Assembly: GCA_905192625.1 (NCBI GenBank)
Contig: CAJJLI010000136.1
Location: forward strand, 1 to 6,338
Direction of reading: 5' to 3'
DNA length: 6,338 nucleotides
From: an uncultured Clostridium sp.
Lineage (GTDB): Bacteria; Bacillota; Clostridia; Lachnospirales; Lachnospiraceae
Shown: one piece after another, positions 1-6,111 of the stretch
Layout: each line of letters starts with the position of its first letter
Position numbering within the stretch: position 1 is the first letter of the stretch
Translations under genes and position numbers: made by a program
The notes under the pieces: generated by a model
Told to the model about the DNA's origin: nothing
The model's database searches: none
The model's input: the letters and a program-made list of their open reading frames with translations, nothing else

Positions 1-57
1 ACATACCCCAACATTAATATTGTTATCCCCAATAAGTATATGTTAAAAAGAAGAAAG

Positions 58-87
58 TATACATAGAAGATTTGGAGTTATTATAAT
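58..87 (+). promoter_or_regulatory. Candidate upstream promoter of the restriction-modification operon
   Basis: A perfect TATAAT -10 box lies at 82-87. TATACA at 58-63 matches four of six -35 consensus bases and sits 18 bp upstream. A transcript from here would carry a leader of about 100 nt before the regulator gene at 194. The weak -35 box and the AT-rich background, where TATAAT arises by chance, keep confidence low. Confidence 0.35.
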
Positions 88-117
88 AAGTTGTGATAGA
101 ATTTTATGTTTCAATAG

Positions 118-145
118 CAAGTAGTATATAGTTGAATCAAGTAGT
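118..145 (+). repeat. Direct repeat CAAGTAGT x2, candidate operator
   Basis: CAAGTAGT occurs at 118-125 and again at 138-145. The start-to-start spacing is 20 bp, about two helical turns, so both copies face the same side of the DNA. They flank a possible -35 box (TTGAAT, 132-137) and lie just upstream of a ribbon-helix-helix gene. That family usually binds short paired direct or inverted sites, so autoregulation is a reasonable inference. No binding evidence is available. Confidence 0.4.
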
Positions 146-160
146 TAATTGTGGTATCTT
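132..160 (+). promoter_or_regulatory. Candidate proximal promoter of the regulator gene
   Basis: TTGAAT (132-137) and TATCTT (155-160) are separated by 17 bp and would start transcription about 26 nt before the ATG at 194. Each box deviates from consensus. The second CAAGTAGT copy falls in the spacer, and a 13-bp palindrome (TATCTT-A-AAGATA, 155-167) covers the -10 box and start site. This would suit a repressible promoter. It is an alternative to the promoter at 58-87, and both could be used. Confidence 0.35.
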
Positions 161-193
161 AAAGATATATGTTATTTTTCAGAGGTAAAAAAT

Positions 194-430
194 ATGGCTA
201 GAGCAAAAAAGAACGGAACATATTTGAATGTTTGCATTGAAACTTCAATTTATGAAAGATTAGAAAATTTGTGCGTGGATGCTGGACAAACCAAGACTGT
301 TGCAGTGGAAAGAGCATTGGCTGCTTATCTAGAGGATTATGAAGAAAAGCAGAGAAAACTTAAAGTGTTGGATAATGAGAGATTACAAAACTGTTTATAC
401 AGAGGAGAGGTAATATGGCATTCGAGATAA
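194..430 (+). CDS. Ribbon-helix-helix DNA-binding protein, probable operon regulator
   Basis: This 78-aa protein has the layout of a MetJ/Arc/CopG ribbon-helix-helix domain. A short basic arm (MARAKKNG) is followed by a beta strand at about residues 9-15 (TYLNVCI), helix A at 17-29, a GQTK turn, and helix B at 33-48, then a charged tail. Such proteins bind DNA as dimers through the strand and often repress their own operon. I chose ATG 194 because AGAGG at 181-185 sits 8 nt upstream; a longer reading from TTG 149 has no ribosome binding site. The gene overlaps the methyltransferase start by 16 nt, and that gene's ribosome binding site lies inside it, so the two are probably translationally coupled. 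Regulation of the restriction-modification operon is inferred from position. An antitoxin role is less likely because no toxin-like partner follows. Confidence 0.82.
   Translation: MARAKKNGTYLNVCIETSIYERLENLCVDAGQTKTVAVERALAAYLEDYEEKQRKLKVLDNERLQNCLYRGEVIWHSR
401..410 (+). promoter_or_regulatory. Ribosome binding site of the methyltransferase gene
   Basis: AGAGGAGAGG offers two overlapping Shine-Dalgarno matches 4-7 nt before ATG 415. It lies inside the coding region of the upstream regulator, so ribosomes finishing that gene could feed the methyltransferase start. It fixes the start of the 726-aa protein. Confidence 0.75.
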
Positions 431-2595
431 AAGACCAGAAAAAAGAAGAGTTACGTAAAAATGGAAATTCTATATTAAATAATGCAAAGTACTCGTCAGG
501 TAATACTGATGAATGGTATACAACATATGACACAATAGCTGAAGAAGTAGCTCATTATCAAGAGCAGTTCAGGGGGAAGGTTGTGCTTTGTAATTGTGAT
601 GATCCATATGCATCAAATTTCTGTTATTACTTCTTACGGCATTTTAATAAATTGAGATTGAAAAAATTAATATGTACATCTTATGCTGGATCTAAAATAG
701 ATCGAATACAGGATGATAATCAATTGACACTTAATCTTTTTGATAGTGATGGAGATACGGTAGTTCTTAATCAAGGGTATGTGTTAACTGTATCGCAAAT
801 GCCAGGAAAAGATGGAGAAGAAGTAAGCGATGAAATAATCAAAAAAGTGTTGGAAGATAAAACAGTTGTCAGAAAATTAATGGGAAATGGAGACTTTCGT
901 TCGGATGAATGTATTAGTTATTTAAAGGAATGTGATATCTGCTGTACAAACCCACCATTTAGTTTATTTTCTGCACTTTTTTCGCTTTTGGTAAAGTATG
1001 ATAAACAGTACCTATTGATTGGAAATCAGAATGCAATAACATATAAGGAAATATTTCCATATATTAAGGAAAATAGAGCATGGGTAGGTTACCGATTTGG
1101 TGACATGGCTTTCCGTGTGCCGGCAGATACACAACCTAGAAAAACAAGATTTTGGATTGACGAGTCGGGTCAAAAATGGAGAAGCCTTGGGAATGCAATG
1201 TGGTTGACCAATCTTGATACTCAGAGAAGACATCAGAAGTTAGTGTTGACAAAGCAGTATAATTCAGAAAACTATCCTAAGTACGACAACTTTGATGCTA
1301 TTAATGTTCAAAAAGTTTGTGATATTCCTATGGATTATGACGGAATTATGGGTGTTCCGATTACGTATCTTAAATACCACAATGAATCACAATTTGAGAT
1401 TGTGGGAGAGGCAAATCACGGATCTGATAATGAGTTTGATTTATTTAAACCAAAGGTTAATGGAAAAGAATTATTCAAAAGAATTCTTATTAGACGAAAG
1501 AAAATTCATATATCTTTACCAAAAGAATTCCACATACTCGATTTGTTTTGCGGTGCTGGGGGACTATCATGGGGTATGCATAAGAATTCTTACTTTAAAA
1601 CAGCAGTGGCGTTGGATTTTGACGAGAAAGCCGCGGCTACATTTAAAAAGAATATGCCTGAAACGGAAGTGATAGTTGGTGACATTACTGATACGTCTGT
1701 AAAAGAGCAGATTGTTTTGTTGGCAAACAAGTGTAGTGTAAATATGTTGGTTGGTGGTCCACCTTGTCAAGGATATTCTATGAAAGGAAAAAAACTTGGT
1801 CTGAAAGACCAAAGAAATTTCTTGTTTAGAGAATATCTTGATTTGGTAAAAAAATTGCAACCGGATGTATTTGTAATTGAGAATGTTAAAGGTTTATTAC
1901 TTTCTGCAAATGGATGGTTCAGGGATGAGATTGTCCAGACAATAGAAACACTTGGATATACTGTAACATATGATGTCCTCAATGCTGCAAATTTTGGTGT
2001 TCCTCAATCACGTGAGCGAGCTATTTTTATATGTTCAAAACATGGAGCAATTCCTTTACCCAAGCCAACGGTTTCTAAACGAACTACAGTGAGAGATGCC
2101 ATAGAAGATTTAGCTTACTTAGAATCTGGAGAAGGTGATTTTGAGCAAGAATATATATCCAAACCTAAAAGTAAATATCAAATTGCTATGAGGGAGGGTA
2201 GTGAGAAACTTTATAACCATAAGGCATCTAATCATAAGCAAATTGCAATCGAAAAATTAAAGTTAATTCCACCTGAACAAGGAAAAGAATGGCTTCCAGA
2301 AGAATTGCATGGAAATCAAAAATTTAAAACAACCTGGGGGAGGCTTAAATGGGATAATGTTTCACCTACCATTGATACAAGATTTGATGCTTCTTCTAAC
2401 GGAACCAATAATCATCCGTTTTTAAATAGAGCAATAACTCCGAGAGAAGCTGCAAGAATCCAATCGTTTGATGATAAATTTATCTTCTATGGATCTAAGG
2501 TCTATATACGAAAACAGATCGGCAATGCTGTTCCACCACTCTTGGCAAAAGCAATCGCCGATCAGATTGCAGAAAGTTTTGGATTAGAATCGTGA
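415..2595 (+). CDS. Fused DNA methyltransferase: EcoRI-type adenine methylase plus C5-cytosine methylase
   Basis: Two complete S-adenosylmethionine-dependent DNA methyltransferases are joined in one 726-aa chain. Residues about 1-360 resemble EcoRI-type adenine-N6 methylases: CNCDDPYASNF near 59-69, the catalytic NPPF at 179-182, GNQNAIT near 203-209 and MGVPITYL near 312-319. After a short linker, residues about 372-726 form a C5-cytosine methylase with motifs in standard order: ILDLFCGAGG (374-383, cofactor), GGPPCQ (447-452, nucleophile Cys451), ENV (489-491), QSRER (531-535), a target-recognition stretch of about 555-655, and QIGNAVPP (701-708, motif X). No key residue is missing in either half, so both should be active. 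The two marks may protect an asymmetric site, adenine on one strand and cytosine on the other, or two different sites. The downstream genes suggest the restriction-modification role. Domain calls are secure; specificity cannot be read from sequence. Confidence 0.95.
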   Translation: MAFEIKDQKKEELRKNGNSILNNAKYSSGNTDEWYTTYDTIAEEVAHYQEQFRGKVVLCNCDDPYASNFCYYFLRHFNKLRLKKLICTSYAGSKIDRIQDDNQLTLNLFDSDGDTVVLNQGYVLTVSQMPGKDGEEVSDEIIKKVLEDKTVVRKLMGNGDFRSDECISYLKECDICCTNPPFSLFSALFSLLVKYDKQYLLIGNQNAITYKEIFPYIKENRAWVGYRFGDMAFRVPADTQPRKTRFWIDESGQKWRSLGNAMWLTNLDTQRRHQKLVLTKQYNSENYPKYDNFDAINVQKVCDIPMDYDGIMGVPITYLKYHNESQFEIVGEANHGSDNEFDLFKPKVNGKELFKRILIRRKKIHISLPKEFHILDLFCGAGGLSWGMHKNSYFKTAVALDFDEKAAATFKKNMPETEVIVGDITDTSVKEQIVLLANKCSVNMLVGGPPCQGYSMKGKKLGLKDQRNFLFREYLDLVKKLQPDVFVIENVKGLLLSANGWFRDEIVQTIETLGYTVTYDVLNAANFGVPQSRERAIFICSKHGAIPLPKPTVSKRTTVRDAIEDLAYLESGEGDFEQEYISKPKSKYQIAMREGSEKLYNHKASNHKQIAIEKLKLIPPEQGKEWLPEELHGNQKFKTTWGRLKWDNVSPTIDTRFDASSNGTNNHPFLNRAITPREAARIQSFDDKFIFYGSKVYIRKQIGNAVPPLLAKAIADQIAESFGLES

Positions 2596-2600
2596 AGAAC

Positions 2601-2632
2601 TTGATAATGGATAAAGATGTATGACATATATT
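2601..2632 (+). promoter_or_regulatory. Weak candidate internal promoter ahead of the restriction genes
   Basis: TTGATA at 2601-2606 and TATATT at 2627-2632 each match five of six promoter consensus bases, but the spacer is 20 bp, longer than the usual 16-18. This is in the only sizeable gap within the operon, between modification and presumed restriction genes, where a separate promoter would make sense. An AT-rich coincidence is quite possible. Confidence 0.25.
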
Positions 2633-2654
2633 ATACGAATGAAAGGTGAGTAAA

Positions 2655-3551
2655 ATGAATAATGAAATGGCTTATTTGCTGGGGATGATAACTGGTAATG
2701 GCGAAGTGCAACGAGGAGCTATATCAACAACAATATCGATAGAGATTCCTCACAAAAAGTTAAATACAGAATTTCAGAGTGATGTAGGTATCTATGTAAA
2801 AGCTAGTATTACAGATATACGACAAATATTGGAACCACTTTTGTCAACTGATTTAAAGTTCATTCAGAATCCAAATATATCAATTTTATCATTTACGAAA
2901 CCAAATGAAGATTATTTGATGAGAGAGATAATGAAATATATTGGGAATGCTTCATCTTCAGATACGATAAGAATATCATCAGAAGTATTTGAATTTACGA
3001 TGGATGAGAGAAAGCAATTTGTAAAAGGATTTGCAGATGTTACTGGCTATATTCGAAGAAGTAATTATGCTTTTACTGAACCAAATTACAGAGTTTATTT
3101 TGAAATTCCTCATAACTGGGAGTTGGTAGCAGACTTTTGTAATTTGTTAAAAAGTATAGATATTCCGGTTCAGAATATAGACTGGGCTCATCCAAACATG
3201 AGAGACGGAAATTTAAAAAAATATAATCAGGGAAAACATGATTTTTGGAAAAAAGAACATCAAGTAAAAGTATGGGCTGTCGAATATCAGCCTATTGGTT
3301 TTGCGGTTCTTCATAAGCAAGAAGCATTAGACTATTTTGCTAAAAAGCAAAGAAGTTATATTGAGGTTCAGCAGAATAAAAAAATTTCTGATGTAACGCA
3401 TCGTTATTATTGGGAGATGGTTTCCAGAACTCGAGAGAAACCAATCCATCCAGGAGAGAGTGATGAGTTCATTCCAAAAGAAATCAGAGGAAAACACTAT
3501 AATTCCTGGAGTGTAATCGCGGAAGATCTCGGATATAGCGAGGAATCATGA
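2655..3551 (+). CDS. Degenerate two-motif LAGLIDADG-like protein, probable DNA-recognition subunit
   Basis: This 298-aa protein looks like a monomeric LAGLIDADG fold with two half-domains. Motif 1 is YLLGMITGNGEV (7-18) and motif 2 is FVKGFADVTGYI (122-133). Each is followed by a strand ending in EIPH (30-33 and 150-153), which supports an internal duplication. In homing endonucleases the acid just before the final motif glycine binds metal and cuts DNA; here those positions are Asn15 and Thr130. The protein therefore probably binds DNA without cutting by the usual mechanism, as in the LAGLIDADG-like domain of WhiA. I chose ATG 2655 because AGGTGAG at 2644-2650 is well spaced; GTG 2646 would lie inside that site. 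Its stop overlaps the PD-(D/E)XK gene, suggesting two subunits of one nuclease. The C-terminal 60 residues match nothing I recognise. A decayed homing endonuclease is the main alternative. Confidence 0.72.
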   Translation: MNNEMAYLLGMITGNGEVQRGAISTTISIEIPHKKLNTEFQSDVGIYVKASITDIRQILEPLLSTDLKFIQNPNISILSFTKPNEDYLMREIMKYIGNASSSDTIRISSEVFEFTMDERKQFVKGFADVTGYIRRSNYAFTEPNYRVYFEIPHNWELVADFCNLLKSIDIPVQNIDWAHPNMRDGNLKKYNQGKHDFWKKEHQVKVWAVEYQPIGFAVLHKQEALDYFAKKQRSYIEVQQNKKISDVTHRYYWEMVSRTREKPIHPGESDEFIPKEIRGKHYNSWSVIAEDLGYSEES

Positions 3552-4027
3552 TGTTAGAGAATGAATTGTATGAGCCAATGCGATGCTGGTTAGAACAATA
3601 TCTAACAGATAACTATAAAGGGTATGAAATCATTACAGTAGATACATCTCAAGAGCGATTGGATCGTGCGTTAGCAAAGCATAATATTGTAATAGATATG
3701 GCTAATGGAGTAGATATTCAGATAGATGTGTTGGGAATTGCTCGAAAAAAATCAATGATAAAACTATTTTTTATTGAAGCAAAGAAAACAAAATTGACAC
3801 TTAGAGACTTGGGACAACTTTGGGCATATTGCAAGTTGATAGATCCAGAGGAGGCATTTTTACTATCATCGGCAGGGCTTGGTAGCTTAAATAAGTTGAT
3901 TAACTCTTTTAGACGAGAAGATTTACTTGATTTTGGAAATAAGAAAAAAATAAAAAAAATGAAAGTTGGAAAATGGGATGTTTCAAAGAACACAGTTGAT
4001 TTGCATTCCTTAATTCCTAAGATATAA
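3548..4027 (+). CDS. PD-(D/E)XK nuclease, probable catalytic subunit of the restriction enzyme
   Basis: This 159-aa protein has the core of a PD-(D/E)XK nuclease of the Mrr/Holliday-resolvase type. An N-terminal helix carries an acid (ENELYEPM, 4-11), followed by QIDVLGI with Asp60, then FFIEAKK with Glu77 and Lys79, then a helix with Gln90 (LRDLGQLWAY). This is the metal-binding D...ExK pattern plus the conserved helix glutamine, so it should be catalytically competent. It is too short to carry a large recognition domain, which fits a partner supplying specificity. ATG 3548 overlaps the upstream stop by 4 nt; ATG 3551 is equally possible and is better spaced from GAGGA at 3540-3544. Overlap with the LAGLIDADG-like gene implies coupled, roughly equal synthesis. 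Known split enzymes such as BspD6I, BtsI and BsrDI also pair a larger subunit with a small nuclease subunit. The nuclease call is strong; the partnership is inferred. Confidence 0.87.
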   Translation: MMLENELYEPMRCWLEQYLTDNYKGYEIITVDTSQERLDRALAKHNIVIDMANGVDIQIDVLGIARKKSMIKLFFIEAKKTKLTLRDLGQLWAYCKLIDPEEAFLLSSAGLGSLNKLINSFRREDLLDFGNKKKIKKMKVGKWDVSKNTVDLHSLIPKI

Positions 4028-4039
4028 GGAGTAAAAAGT

Positions 4040-4402
4040 ATGATAGAGAAATTATTGATGGACAGCAAAGTCCCATATAAATTAATAGATGAGGACGATG
4101 GATTTAAGTTGGTCAAAATTAATTCCAAATTACATGTTTTATACTTGTATGGAGAAGGAAATAAATTTCTTATGGAGAGGGACTTCTTTGATTACATCGA
4201 TGGAAATACTATTCCATATTCTATTCTGTGTCATGATACTTTAAATAATAAGCTTTATTATTTAAAATTAAATAAGAATGTTAATTGGGTAAAATCTTGT
4301 TTTCAAACATGTGATAAAGATTCGCTGCATCTGGGGAAAAATGTATTTGATGCATTGATGAGCGTAAATGCTTTACAAATGGAGTTATTAAAATATAAAT
4401 AA
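4040..4402 (+). CDS. Hypothetical protein, last gene of the restriction-modification operon
   Basis: I do not recognise this 120-aa protein. It starts 12 nt after the nuclease gene, with AAGGAG at 4026-4031 overlapping the nuclease stop codon and sitting 8 nt before ATG, so it is clearly part of the operon. It has no signal peptide or membrane segment. The middle alternates strands and turns (KLHVLYLYG, YSILCHDTLNNKLYYLKLN), followed by WVKSCFQTCDKDSLHLGKNV and a C-terminal helix. The D...LKL spacing in the second strand pair faintly recalls a PD-(D/E)XK core without its glutamate, but I would not call it a nuclease. It could be a third restriction subunit, an inhibitor or an assembly factor. 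The window shows only that it travels with the system here. Confidence 0.75.
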   Translation: MIEKLLMDSKVPYKLIDEDDGFKLVKINSKLHVLYLYGEGNKFLMERDFFDYIDGNTIPYSILCHDTLNNKLYYLKLNKNVNWVKSCFQTCDKDSLHLGKNVFDALMSVNALQMELLKYK

Positions 4403-4768
4403 TAAAAAGAGCAGGATAGTGTAGAGTGATTTGTGAAAACTTTTGAGTCTAAAAAAAGGCTCATTAGAACCTCGAGAAGTGAATATATAGCGAATAAATA
4501 TATGAAGTGGTGGCTTTCACCAACATTGAGTGCATGCAAATAATTGCTCTGACGTTTTCAATGATGGCGAAGAACTAAGAAACATAACTCGTTTATTGAG
4601 TAGTGTCCCAACAATGTAGCTTTTATCATCATGCATTCATGGTCAAGCCAAAAGTGTTTGCACATTTGGTGGTTGTTTTATACCTCAGCTTCAGAATCTA
4701 GAAACAGATAGAAAGGTTAAAAGCAGATTCTTGCTGAATTTGATAGATTTTTACTTGACTGAGGTTAA
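4403..4768. other. Non-coding stretch between the operon and the decayed transposase
   Basis: I see no credible gene here in either direction. There is no convincing terminator after the operon. A 5-bp stem at about 4442-4459 (GAGTC/GGCTC around an A-rich loop) lacks a T tract, and a TGGTG/CACCA hairpin near 4508-4522 also lacks one. AGTAGTGT at 4599-4606 is a candidate insertion-sequence end. The part to its right (4607-4768) probably represents the 3' untranslated tail of the transposase gene, since the transposase reads toward it. Confidence 0.5.
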
Positions 4769-5415
4769 TTAAGGTTGGTTCAGTGGTTTCCAATAAGTAT
4801 AAGGATGAGGACGTAGGAAGTTATAATAAGGGAAACACCATAGAGTGACCATCATCACTGTTGAAGCCATTGGTGTTACGGTAGGAAGATTTATAAGTAA
4901 GGTTCATGCGTATTACGACTTGCTTTACCCAACGGAATTCAGTAGAAACTGCATCGTCATTGGTTAGACCAATGACCTGGATTTGGTTAAATTCCCTGTT
5001 ATCTTGAATGCTAAACTGTTGTGTTGATAAAGGGTAGGCAGTGTATCTATCTGCAACAAATATAAGTGCATTACCAGGAAATGTTTTGAACTTATCAAAG
5101 GCCAATGATGAGGGTATTACAACAATGAAGCCATTTAAATGCGAATCGTTTTTTAGTGTTTACCAGTTTTAAAAAATGTAGAAAGCTTACGTTGGAACTG
5201 CCTTTACCACTGTTATTATTGTAAAGATAATGTTGGGGCACTACACCTAGGACAGGAGTATCTTCTGCAACATTTCGTTTAGAGTTTTTCCTTAAGGAGA
5301 CTGTCTTGATACGTTTATTATATCGGATATTGAAGTATTCAATGAGCTCTTTATAGTCAAACATCTCATGTTTGATAATTACAGGCGGATCATCCACTTT
5401 GAATTTTTTGTACTC
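4769..5415 (-). pseudogene. Broken DDE transposase (zinc-ribbon N-terminus, internal deletion, frameshifts)
   Basis: Reading the - strand, EYKKFKVDDPPVI (from 5415) matches the N-terminal region of a clostridial DDE transposase family with a zinc ribbon. CPRCSAP is read at 5254-5234, then a frame change gives HYLYNNNSGKG, and another gives QFQRKLSTFFKTGKH, where the second cysteine pair is lost. After about 5110 the sequence jumps to the catalytic domain: FPGNALIFVADRYTAYPL, QVIGLTNDDAVS, KSSYRNTNGF. The first part of the catalytic core is missing. Where relatives read QIIERLNRTFK, this reads QVVIRMNLTYK, so the catalytic glutamate is replaced by isoleucine. Two more frame changes near 4825-4845 give LYGVSL, then YYNFLRPHPYTYWKPLNQP, ending at a stop at 4769. 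The gene is dead. Family assignment is from memory; the exact IS family (IS6/IS240-like DDE domain suspected) is uncertain. Confidence 0.85.
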
Positions 5416-5504
5416 GGGGGATGATAATCTTTATGAGCCCATTGCTTTAATGGGATATATATGCAGATAAACAGAATTAATCAGTAGATTTGTTGATGTA
5501 GGTA

Positions 5505-5534
5505 TTGAATAATATTTAGTAAATAATGTATAAT
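5505..5534 (+). promoter_or_regulatory. Candidate promoter for the 111-aa gene
   Basis: TTGAAT (5505-5510) and a perfect TATAAT (5529-5534) are 18 bp apart, a good housekeeping-type promoter. Transcription would start near 5541 and leave a leader of about 175 nt containing both AGTAGTGTAA repeats. A second option nearer the gene is TTGTTT (5573-5578) with TATAAA (5596-5601), spacing 17. If the insertion-sequence boundary at 5695 is right, the gene is driven from inside the mobile element. Confidence 0.5.
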
Positions 5535-5629
5535 GTTCATGACAATGACTTGTCGTTTTGTAGGTATTCTGTTTGTTTGATGACTTATAATATAATATAA
5601 AAAAGGGGGAATGTTTTTTATTGTAAAAA

Positions 5630-5695
5630 AGTAGTGTAACCCTTCAAAATATGTGGTTTTAATAAAACAGAGTAGTGTAAAAACTTTACACTACT
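5630..5695 (+). repeat. AGTAGTGTAA direct repeat and 11-bp palindrome upstream of the 111-aa gene
   Basis: AGTAGTGTAA occurs at 5630-5639 and 5671-5680, 41 bp apart (about four helical turns). The second copy extends into a perfect inverted repeat: AGTAGTGTAAA (5671-5681), a 3-nt centre AAC, then TTTACACTACT (5685-5695). It ends 7 nt before the ribosome binding site of the gene at 5718. It could be an operator, an RNA hairpin that modulates translation, or a transposon end. There is no T tract directly after it, so it is not a standard terminator. Confidence 0.7.
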
Positions 5696-5717
5696 TAATA
5701 AGAAAAGGAGAAGAATT

Positions 5718-6053
5718 ATGAGTTTAGCACAAGATTTAGATCGCTTTATCAAGGTTTCAGGAAATGAAGTTTTTATAGAGGCTGAAGCAAAGCCATCAAG
5801 GTTAAAAAGCTTTTATACCGAATATAATAGCATGTATAGTCCTACGATAAATGATAGTACTGATGGTATAATTGTACTTGAAGAAGATGCAAATAAATGG
5901 GGTTTGGAGTTAAGATTGTATTTACATAATTGCCCATCATTTATTCAAACTACCAAGAATAAGGTGTATAGAAGTGAGTACTCATATCGTATAAATGATG
6001 TCGATTTAATTTGGGGGTTGTTTGGGTTAGGATATCGAATTGGAATTAACTAA
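5718..6053 (+). CDS. Orphan hypothetical protein, 111 aa
   Basis: I do not recognise this protein. AAAAGGAG at 5703-5710 lies 7 nt before the ATG, and an intrinsic terminator follows the stop by about 20 nt, so it is a genuine single-gene unit. It is soluble, with no signal peptide or membrane helix. An N-terminal helix (SLAQDLDRFIKV) is followed by mostly beta-type sequence: NEVFIEAEA, GIIVLEEDANKWGLELRLYLH, SEYSYRINDVDLIWGLFGLGYRIGIN. Acidic and aromatic residues are frequent and there is no cysteine cluster or obvious catalytic motif. It is separated from the restriction operon by the dead insertion sequence, so a functional link is possible but unsupported. Location next to mobile DNA makes a defence, anti-defence or cargo role conceivable, but nothing in the sequence shows one. 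Confidence 0.75.
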   Translation: MSLAQDLDRFIKVSGNEVFIEAEAKPSRLKSFYTEYNSMYSPTINDSTDGIIVLEEDANKWGLELRLYLHNCPSFIQTTKNKVYRSEYSYRINDVDLIWGLFGLGYRIGIN

Positions 6054-6073
6054 AATAATGAATGGGTAAGCAA

Positions 6074-6111
6074 AAGCGATCAACTATAACAATCAGTTGA
6101 TCGCTTATTTT
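6074..6111 (+). terminator. Intrinsic terminator of the 111-aa gene
   Basis: A perfect 12-bp stem, AAGCGATCAACT (6074-6085) with AGTTGATCGCTT (6095-6106), encloses a 9-nt loop and is followed by ATTTT. The A-rich left flank (CAAAAG) could give weak function on the opposite strand as well. It begins 20 nt after the stop codon of the 111-aa gene. Confidence 0.85.

Larger units (their letters stand above)
4599..5695 (-). mobile_element. Candidate boundaries of a decayed insertion sequence
   Basis: AGTAGTGT at 4599-4606 and its inverse ACACTACT at 5688-5695 lie on either side of the broken transposase at plausible distances and could be terminal inverted repeats. The resulting element is about 1.1 kb, short for this type, which fits the internal deletion in the transposase. 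Caveats: the match is only 8 bp, I cannot find a clear target-site duplication, and the right-hand copy is part of a larger palindrome that may instead regulate the gene at 5718. The transposase remnant is certain; these ends are not. Confidence 0.4.
5416..5717. other. Intergenic region between the transposase remnant and the 111-aa gene
   Basis: No gene is visible. The left part may include further N-terminal remnant of the transposase: a frame reading WAHKDYHPPS on the - strand near 5420-5450 could join the recognised part by a frameshift. The rest holds a good promoter match (5505-5534), a small GACAA/TTGTC inverted repeat at 5541-5554 near its predicted start site, and the AGTAGTGTAA repeats described separately. 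Confidence 0.5.

Noticed and set aside
1..193. CRISPR-like or iteron array in the leader
   Set aside because: Only two copies of an 8-bp repeat are present, with a 20-bp period; this is too little for an array or replication origin and fits an operator better.
1012..1982. Open frames on both strands inside the methyltransferase gene
   Set aside because: They are shadows of the methylase reading frame with no ribosome binding sites or recognisable domains.
3718..4128. A 136-aa - strand reading across the nuclease gene
   Set aside because: It lies opposite a well-supported PD-(D/E)XK gene and its low-complexity Ser/Phe/Leu content is typical of antisense reading.
4442..4459. GAGTC/GGCTC hairpin as the operon terminator
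   Set aside because: The stem is 5 bp with a G-U pair and no T tract follows, so it does not meet the pattern of an intrinsic terminator.
5611..5634. A seven-codon leader peptide (MFFIVKK) after AAGGGGG
   Set aside because: The purine run is only 1-2 nt from the ATG, too close for normal initiation, and there is no attenuator structure or run of diagnostic codons.
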